DNA from: Pseudoalteromonas sp. UG3-2
GTDB taxonomy: Bacteria > Pseudomonadota > Gammaproteobacteria > Enterobacterales > Alteromonadaceae
Assembly: GCF_037120705.1 (NCBI RefSeq)
Contig: NZ_JAWLJU010000002.1
Location: forward strand, 1,612,001 to 1,676,000
Length of the DNA stretch: 64,000 nt
Direction: 5' to 3'
Shown piece after piece: positions 58,603-64,000 of this stretch. Below the pieces are notes generated by a model. It did no database searches. It was given only the letters and a program-made list of their open reading frames with translations, and was not told where the DNA came from. Position 1 is the first letter of the stretch; every line of letters begins with the position of its first letter. A program made the translations under genes and the position numbers.

Positions 58603-59739
58603 TTATTCCGCGCTGGCGTTAATGGCAATGGCGTTGTCTTCACGCTGCTTTTTCTTAGCTAAGCGTTTAGTTCTATCCACTACGTCACCCACTAACTGGC
58701 CACAAGCAGCGTCAATGTCGTCGCCACGAGTACGGCGTACAATACAGGTTAAGCCAGCTGCTTGCAGTACCTTTGAAAAACGGTCAATACGACTGTTACT
58801 TGAGCGACCATAGTCATTGCCCGGGAATGGGTTGAATGGGATCAAGTTGATTTTCACCGGCGTGCCTTTAAGCACTTCCACTAATTCGTGAGCGTGGTCG
58901 GTGCTGTCGTTTACTTCTTGCAGCATCACGTACTCAATGGTGATGTCTTTGTTGGCTTTAGAACCGTCGATATAACGACGACATGCCGCTAAGAACTCTT
59001 CAATAGGGTACTTTTTATTGATGGGTACCAGCACATCGCGCAGTGGGTTGTTCGGCGCATGAAGTGAAATGGCCAAGGCCACGTCGATTTTTTCTTTCAG
59101 AATATCCAGTGCCGGAACCACCCCTGAAGTACTCAAGGTAACGCGACGCTTCGACAGGCCAAACGCCCAGTCGTCCATCATCAGTTCCATGGCAGGAACC
59201 ACATTATTCAGGTTAAGCAAAGGCTCACCCATGCCCATCATGACCACGTTGGTAATAGGGCGCTTAGTGCTGTCGCCGTTTTGTAGGCCAATATCGGTGG
59301 CCACACGCCACACCTGACCAATGATCTCCGAGACTTTTAAGTTACGGTTAAAGCCCTGCTGCGCGGTGGAGCAGAAAGTACACTCTAGCGCACACCCCAC
59401 CTGTGATGACACGCACAAGGTAGCGCGGTCTTTTTCTGGGATCCAAACGGTTTCAACTTCTTGGCCGCCTTCTAGTAGCAAGGCGTATTTGATGGTGCCG
59501 TCGCTGGCTTGTTGCTTCACTGAAATTTCCGGCGCTTTGATCTCACACTCGGCTTGCAAACGCGCGCGCAACTTTTTGTTGAGGTTGCTCATATCATCGA
59601 AGTTATCGACACCAAAATGATAAATCCATTTCATCACCTGATCCGCGCGGAAGGGCTTTTCGCCGTACGATGCAAACAACTCGCGCATCCCCTCGCGATT
59701 TAAATCAAGTAAGTTAATTTTTTTCTCGGTAGTGGTCAT
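58603..59739 (-). CDS. rlmN: RlmN, 23S rRNA/tRNA adenine-C2 methyltransferase
   Basis: Radical SAM enzyme that methylates A2503 of 23S rRNA and A37 of some tRNAs. 378 residues. The cluster motif is CALECTFC, with MGMGEPLLN and the C-terminal [13 protein letters not shown] supplying a conserved catalytic Cys. Lies between ndk and pilW-rodZ in the conserved order. Confidence 0.97.
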   Translation of the reverse strand: MTTTEKKINLLDLNREGMRELFASYGEKPFRADQVMKWIYHFGVDNFDDMSNLNKKLRARLQAECEIKAPEISVKQQASDGTIKYALLLEGGQEVETVWIPEKDRATLCVSSQVGCALECTFCSTAQQGFNRNLKVSEIIGQVWRVATDIGLQNGDSTKRPITNVVMMGMGEPLLNLNNVVPAMELMMDDWAFGLSKRRVTLSTSGVVPALDILKEKIDVALAISLHAPNNPLRDVLVPINKKYPIEEFLAACRRYIDGSKANKDITIEYVMLQEVNDSTDHAHELVEVLKGTPVKINLIPFNPFPGNDYGRSSNSRIDRFSKVLQAAGLTCIVRRTRGDDIDAACGQLVGDVVDRTKRLAKKKQREDNAIAINASAE

Positions 59740-59861
59740 GAAACAACCTCGGTTAAAGACGGTAAGAACAGCTTAAATGGCAATAGCGCATTGTACAAAA
59801 AAGCAGCAACTATCACAAATGCATTTTGCTCAGTATGACTATTGAGCAAAAGACACTAGGA

Positions 59862-59886
59862 CAAAAAAAGGGCTCGAAAGCCCTTC
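59862..59886 (-). terminator. Intrinsic terminator of ndk
   Basis: AAGGGCT-CGAA-AGCCCTT hairpin; on the minus strand a run of T follows. 20 bp after the ndk stop, separating it from rlmN. Confidence 0.92.
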
Positions 59887-59905
59887 TTTGGCAACCCAGC
59901 TCGAA

Positions 59906-60337
59906 TTAACGAGTACGTGGGCAGATTTCTTCTTCTGCGAAGAAGTAAGCGATTTCGCGAGCAGCAGACTCAGGTGCGTCAGAACCGTGAACTGCGTTTT
60001 CGTCGATGCTTTGTGCGTAGTCAGCACGTAGAGTACCAGCTAGTGCTTCAGCAGGGTTAGTTGCACCCATGATTTCACGGTTTTTACGGATAGCGTCTTC
60101 ACCTTCAAGAACCTGAACCATTACAGGGCCTGAAGTCATGAATTCAACTAGTGCACCGAAGAAAGGACGCTCTTTGTGCTCAGCGTAGAAACCTTCCGCT
60201 TTCTCTTGAGAAAGGTGAACCATTTTTGATGCAACGATTTTAAGACCAGCAGACTCAAAACGGTTGTAGATAGCACCGATGTGGTTTTTAGCTACCGCAT
60301 CAGGCTTAACGATTGAAAAAGTACGCTCTAAAGCCAT
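59906..60337 (-). CDS. ndk: Nucleoside diphosphate kinase
   Basis: Equilibrates nucleoside di- and triphosphates. 143 residues. [15 protein letters not shown], the catalytic-His signature [12 protein letters not shown] and [14 protein letters not shown] are intact. Single-gene unit with its own promoter and terminator. Confidence 0.98.
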   Translation of the reverse strand: MALERTFSIVKPDAVAKNHIGAIYNRFESAGLKIVASKMVHLSQEKAEGFYAEHKERPFFGALVEFMTSGPVMVQVLEGEDAIRKNREIMGATNPAEALAGTLRADYAQSIDENAVHGSDAPESAAREIAYFFAEEEICPRTR

Positions 60338-60380
60338 CTTTTTTGCTCCAAAGTTAGAATGTGAATATTGACGGCCGCGA

Positions 60381-60386
60381 ATTATA
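60381..60386 (-). promoter_or_regulatory. Probable -10 element of ndk
   Basis: A perfect TATAAT on the minus strand 44 bp upstream of the ndk ATG, in GCGCG-TATAAT-TCGCGG context. No good -35 at 16-18 bp. Confidence 0.5.
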
Positions 60387-60477
60387 CGCGCTTTGGTAGA
60401 AAAAACCTACTATCTAACGCAGTTTCTTATCCAAGAAATACAACTTAGCGTTATTTCGCATCGCCTTCGCTTCGCTC

Positions 60478-61755
60478 ACCTTAAAAGATCCCGGCGTAAA
60501 GCCGGTCCTACAAGGACCAGTGAAAGGTGTAGGCGCGATTTTATATCGCGCTAAGAGACCCCGGCATAAAGCCTGTCCCACTAAGGAGCTTTAGGTTGAG
60601 ATATCACTGCGGTATACATCCGCGGCGACATAACTCGTCACCCTGAACTTGATTCAGGGTCCATTGGGTCGCGGAATAAATCCGCTGCTACGGGTTCGGT
60701 GGGGTTATTGAGCTCAGTGTTTTGAGCACACGCACTATGCCGTAGCAGCGATTTTATATCGCGATTGTTTTTATGATCTTATATCGTGATGGTTTTGCAT
60801 GGGCTCCGGATCAAGTCCGGAGTGACGGGCTTTGATAGTGATAGGTACGCTAAAAGATCCCGGCATAAAGCCAATCCCAGTAAGGAGCTTTAGGTTGAGA
60901 TATCACTGCGGTATACATCCGCGGCGACATAATTCGTCACCCTGAACTGGATTCAGGGTCTATTGGGTCGCGGAATAAATCCGCTGCTACAAAATGCGTC
61001 ACCCTGAACTGGATTCAGGGTCTATTGGGGTCGCGGAATAAATCCGCTGCTACATAATTCGTCACCCTCAACTGGATTCAGGGTCCATTGGGTCGCGGAA
61101 TAAATCCGCTGCTACAAAATGCGTCACCCTGAACTGGATTCAGGGTCCATTGGGGTCGCGGAATAAATCCGCTGCTACGGGTTCGGTGGGGTTATTGAGT
61201 TCAGTGTTTTGCGCACACGCACTATGCCGTAGCAGCGATTTTATATCGCGATTGTTTTCATGATTGTACACGCGATAAAAAGGTATCGATGTCGTTGCAA
61301 TGGTTTTATATGGATTCCGGATCAAGTCCGGAATGACGGCCTTCGGTAGGCGCGATTTTATATCGCGCTAAGAGATCCCGGCATAAAGCCTGTCCCACTA
61401 AGGAGCTTTAGGTTGAGATATCACTGCGGTATACATCCGCGGCGACAAAATGCGTCACCCTGAACTGGATTCAGGGTCTATTGGGGTCGCGGAATAAATC
61501 CGCTGCTACGGGTTCGGTGGTGATATTGAGAACGGTGCTTCAAACAAATGCACTATGTCGTAGCAGCGATTTTATATCGCGATTGTTTTCATGATTTTAT
61601 ATCGCGATTGTTTTTATGATCTTATATCGCGATGGTTTTTATAATCTTATACCGTGATGGTTTTGCATGGGCTCCGGATCAAGTCCGGAGTGACGGGATT
61701 TGGTAGGCGCGATTTTATATCGCGCTAAGAAATCCCGGCGTAAGCCGGTGCGACA
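60478..61755. repeat. Palindromic repeat mosaic, cluster 5
   Basis: The largest cluster, about 1.28 kb, in the divergent gap between ndk and trhP. Modules are in the orientation of cluster 4. Compound elements 'CGCGGAATAAATCCGCTGCT - about 50 nt - GTAGCAGCGATTTTATATCG' lie at 60670-60766, 61157-61253 and 61488-61584. A longer block (starting GATCCCGGCATAAAGCC or variants and including CACTGCGGTATACATCCGC) recurs near 60550, 60850 and 61375. The tandem 62-bp array is listed separately. Promoters of the flanking genes are outside the block. Confidence 0.92.
60935..61184. repeat. Tandem array of four 62-63 bp two-hairpin units
   Basis: Starts at 60935, 60997, 61060 and 61122 (CGTCACCCTGAACTGG...). 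Each unit has a CCCTGAACTGGATTCAGGG hairpin and a GCGGAATAAATCCGC hairpin, joined by TCTATTGGG or TCCATTGGG. Copy differences include CCCTCAACTGG in the third unit. Clear tandem amplification of an existing two-module segment. Confidence 0.93.
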
Positions 61756-61784
61756 AAGGGATAAGCGTGTGGCGGTGCGAAATG

Positions 61785-61826
61785 CTGATCTAAATCAAAA
61801 TTTGTTGCTGGTCATTCTTCTATACT
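61785..61826 (+). promoter_or_regulatory. FNR-type box and -10 element upstream of trhP-yfhL
   Basis: CTGATCTAAATCAA (61785-61798) matches the FNR consensus TTGAT-N4-ATCAA at 9 of 10 defined positions. A -10 TATACT lies at 61821-61826. If transcription starts about 7 nt after the -10, the box is centred at -41.5, the spacing of class II FNR-activated promoters, and no good -35 is present, as expected for an activator-dependent promoter. Confidence 0.7.
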
Positions 61827-61888
61827 GCGCCGCTTTTAATAATCACTCAGCAGCTGACCCGTAATCAGTTCAATGTATGAGGTAAACC

Positions 61889-63250
61889 ATGTTTGTACCA
61901 GAACTTCTTTCTCCTGCCGGTAGTTTAAAAAATATGCGTTATGCATTTGCCTACGGTGCCGATGCCGTGTATGCCGGACAACCCCGTTATAGCCTGCGTG
62001 TACGCAATAATGAATTTGACTTGGCCACACTTGAGCTTGGCATCAACGAAGCCCATCAGCAAAACAAAAAGTTTTACGTGGTATCCAATATCGCGCCCCA
62101 TAACGGTAAAGTAAAAACGTACTTACGTGATATTGAACCGGTTATTGCAATGGGGCCTGATGCCCTAATCATGTCCGATCCTGGCCTAATTATGCTGGTA
62201 CGGGAAAAATGGCCAGATATGCCGATCCACCTTTCAGTGCAAGCCAATGCCGTGAACTATGCCGCGGTGCAATTTTGGGCCAAACAAGGCATTGAACGAG
62301 TGATTTTATCTCGCGAGCTATCACTGCAAGAGATTGAAGAAATTCGCACCTTATGCCCCGACACTGAACTTGAAGTGTTTGTACATGGTGCACTGTGCAT
62401 GGCCTACTCCGGCCGCTGTTTATTATCTGGCTACATTAACAAGCGCGACCCCAACCAGGGCACTTGCACCAATGCCTGCCGTTGGAGTTATGACGTAAAA
62501 CCAGGTCAAGAAACCGCTACAGGCGACGTGGTGCATAAAGTCGACCCGAAAGCGATTATTCCAACTTTAGGGGAAGGCCAGCCCACCGATGAAGTATTTA
62601 TGCTCGAAGAGCAAGGTCGCCCTGGTGAATACATGCCCGCTTTTGAAGATGAACATGGCACTTACATCATGAACTCAAAAGACTTGCGCGCAGTTCAATA
62701 CGTTGACCAGCTCACGCGCATGGGTGTGCACAGTCTAAAAATTGAAGGCCGTACCAAGTCATTTTACTACGTTGCCCGCACTGCACAAGTCTATCGCAAA
62801 GCCATTGATGATGCCGTTGCCGGTAAGCCGTTTGATCCTAGCTTAATGAAAACACTAGAGAACCTGGCTCACCGTGGTTACACCGAGGGCTTTTTAAAGC
62901 GCCACGCCCATCAGGATTACCAAAATTACGAGTATGGCCACTCCATTTCCGAACAGCAGCAATTTGTCGGCGAGGTGCTCGGTCGTAACAGCAATGGCTT
63001 GGTTGAAATTGATGTAAAAAATAAGTTCTGTACTGGGCATAGCCTCGAGCTTATGACACCCAAAGGAAACATTCAATTTAACCTCGAACACATGGAAAAT
63101 AAAAAAGGTGAAACCATTAATGATGCCAAGGGATCAGGCCATATTGTGCAAATCCCATTGCCGCAAGAGATCGATCTTGAACATGCCATTTTAATGCGTA
63201 ACTTAGGTGACCATGAGGATACCCGTAACCCTCATAAAAAGGTGTCGTAA
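61889..63250 (+). CDS. trhP: TrhP (YegQ), tRNA U34 5-hydroxylation protein
   Basis: U32 peptidase-family protein that makes 5-hydroxyuridine at tRNA position 34 by the prephenate-dependent, oxygen-independent route. 453 residues, closely matching E. coli YegQ (PELLSPAGSLKNMRYAFAYG, HLSVQANAVN, FVHGALCMAYSGRC). The Fe-S cysteines appear in CMAYSGRC, CTNACRW. Relatives RlhA, UbiU and UbiV are less similar. AGG-containing ribosome site upstream; the stop overlaps the yfhL start by one base (TAATG). Confidence 0.95.
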   Translation: MFVPELLSPAGSLKNMRYAFAYGADAVYAGQPRYSLRVRNNEFDLATLELGINEAHQQNKKFYVVSNIAPHNGKVKTYLRDIEPVIAMGPDALIMSDPGLIMLVREKWPDMPIHLSVQANAVNYAAVQFWAKQGIERVILSRELSLQEIEEIRTLCPDTELEVFVHGALCMAYSGRCLLSGYINKRDPNQGTCTNACRWSYDVKPGQETATGDVVHKVDPKAIIPTLGEGQPTDEVFMLEEQGRPGEYMPAFEDEHGTYIMNSKDLRAVQYVDQLTRMGVHSLKIEGRTKSFYYVARTAQVYRKAIDDAVAGKPFDPSLMKTLENLAHRGYTEGFLKRHAHQDYQNYEYGHSISEQQQFVGEVLGRNSNGLVEIDVKNKFCTGHSLELMTPKGNIQFNLEHMENKKGETINDAKGSGHIVQIPLPQEIDLEHAILMRNLGDHEDTRNPHKKVS

Positions 63251-63498
63251 TGGCGCTATTGATCAACGATAAATGCATTAATTGTGATATGTGCGACCCA
63301 GAGTGCCCTAATCAGGCCATTTATATGGGTGACAAGATTTATCAAATCGACCCAGATAAATGCACCGAATGCGTGGGTCACTATGATAATCCAACCTGCG
63401 TTAGCGTTTGCCCAATTGATTGCATTAAACCCGATCCGGATCATCGCGAGAGCTTAGATCAACTGGCAGAAAAATACCTCAGCCTCACCGAGGGCTAA
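63250..63498 (+). CDS. yfhL: YfhL-like 4Fe-4S ferredoxin
   Basis: 82 residues with two cluster motifs: CINCDMCDPECP and CTECVGHYDNPTCVSVCPIDC, the Allochromatium-type 2[4Fe-4S] fold with its insertion in the second motif. Overlaps trhP by one base, so coupled; the arrangement suggests it is the electron donor for TrhP. In E. coli yfhL and yegQ are unlinked. Confidence 0.93.
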   Translation: MALLINDKCINCDMCDPECPNQAIYMGDKIYQIDPDKCTECVGHYDNPTCVSVCPIDCIKPDPDHRESLDQLAEKYLSLTEG

Positions 63499-63822
63499 CT
63501 AAACTGTTAATGACCACAGCCGAGTAATTACTATTTTTACACGGCTGTGGTTGGCCATATTACGCCCCATTTTCCTTGCCTATTTTGCAACAAAGCAAGA
63601 TCAGCCATTTTCATCATCTTCGAGTCGAAATTTCACCCAAATAGGCTACAGTTAAAGCTATTAGTCAGTGGCTTGCTGTAAGTACTGCAGCTAGGTGTTA
63701 CGCCACTATGACTTTAAGCTTGCTCAAGGTAAGAGACTCAACCTGACACTCGCACTCTCTGCTTTCGAACAAGACCGCTTAGTAAAGCAAAATGGTATGA
63801 TTATTTTGTGTAAGGACATAAC
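63499..63822. other. Intergenic region after yfhL with an inverted repeat
   Basis: 324 bp. A perfect 10-bp inverted repeat ACCACAGCCG/CGGCTGTGGT (63513-63522, 63542-63551) with a 19-nt loop lies just after yfhL and may end transcription, though no U tract follows. The rest holds no gene I can support; the promoter of the next gene must lie here. Confidence 0.45.
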
Positions 63823-64000
63823 ATGGATCTGAACTCGCTCGAGTCATTTTTTCACAATGCCTATATGCCCCATGGGCACTGTTATTTGTGGCAATCTCAC
63901 ATTTTATGGACCAATGTTGTCTCCGATATCTTAATCGCTGCAGCCTACTTTTCTATTCCCATGGCCATTATGATTTACGCAAAAAAGCGCCCCGATATTG
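63823..64000 (+). CDS. Membrane sensor protein (histidine kinase or cyclase type), 3' end outside window
   Basis: The first 59 codons of a gene cut by the window end. ATG at 63823 preceded by AAGGA. It begins MDLNSLESFFHNAYMPHGHC, followed by a hydrophobic segment (SDILIAAAYFSIPMAIMIYA) and AKKRPD. The PHGHCYLW...SD.LIA.AYFSIP pattern heads the integral-membrane sensor domains of many PAS/GGDEF proteins and hybrid histidine kinases. The output domain is not visible. Confidence 0.75.
   Translation, partial: MDLNSLESFFHNAYMPHGHCYLWQSHILWTNVVSDILIAAAYFSIPMAIMIYAKKRPDI

Noticed and set aside
60935..61184. Possible CRISPR array
   Set aside because: Units are 62-63 bp and nearly identical throughout, with no unique spacers, and no cas genes are present. 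These are tandem hairpin repeats.
61140..61325. 61-codon minus-strand frame in cluster 5
   Set aside because: Consists wholly of repeat modules.
61889..63250. Assignment to UbiU, RlhA or a peptidase
   Set aside because: Sequence over the whole length follows E. coli YegQ (TrhP) much more closely; the U32 'peptidase' label is historic.

Overview
The window is a chromosomal segment of a gammaproteobacterium. Gene order follows long blocks known from Escherichia coli, Vibrio and Shewanella (rdgB-hemW; tRNA-Leu/lptFG//pepA-holC-valS; ftsB-ispD-ispF-truD-surE-pcm-nlpD-rpoS; nnr-tsaE-amiB-mutL-miaA-hfq-hflX-hflK-hflC; ndk-rlmN-pilW-rodZ-ispG-hisS-yfgM-bamB-der). The abundant two-component proteins, DcaP-like porin, CrbR-like regulator beside acs and a Pseudoalteromonas/Shewanella-style miniature inverted-repeat element point to a marine member of the Alteromonadales. 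This placement is inferred from content; no rRNA gene is present to settle it.

Layout. 1-3.6 kb: rdgB (5' end cut by the window), hemW and a DUF885 lipoprotein. 3.6-6.9 kb: a leftward diguanylate cyclase-histidine kinase pair. 7.0-7.9 kb: palindromic repeats and tRNA-Leu(CAA). 8.1-17 kb: RDD protein, LPS exporter genes lptGF, pepA, then about 1 kb of repeats separating pepA from holC-valS. 17-24 kb: leftward rpoS/isoprenoid/cell-division block headed by ftsB. 24-31 kb: a DUF1653-MoxR-VWA operon, an acetate module (LuxR-type regulator, acs, divergent porin) and a MITE-like element. 31-42 kb: the nnr...hflC superoperon, with queG divergent. 42-50 kb: repeats, a histidine kinase/response regulator pair with an unusual pseudo-receiver, and small redox or detoxification genes. 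50-60 kb: the der...ndk block. 60-64 kb: 1.3 kb of repeats, the trhP-yfhL operon with an FNR-like site, and the start of a membrane sensor gene cut by the window end.

No integrase, transposase, phage gene, CRISPR array or obvious defence system is visible. Most of the window is conserved housekeeping. The accessory signal lies between genes: five mosaics of short palindromic modules (7.1, 12.6, 42.5, 49.7 and 60.5 kb), several locally amplified into tandem units of about 346, 355, 188 and 62 bp, with one shared module orientation in the first three clusters and the opposite in the last two.

The best regulatory leads are an FNR-type box positioned exactly as in class II promoters upstream of the oxygen-independent tRNA hydroxylation genes, and a group of AGAC/GTCT half-sites between acs and the porin beside a LuxR-type regulator.
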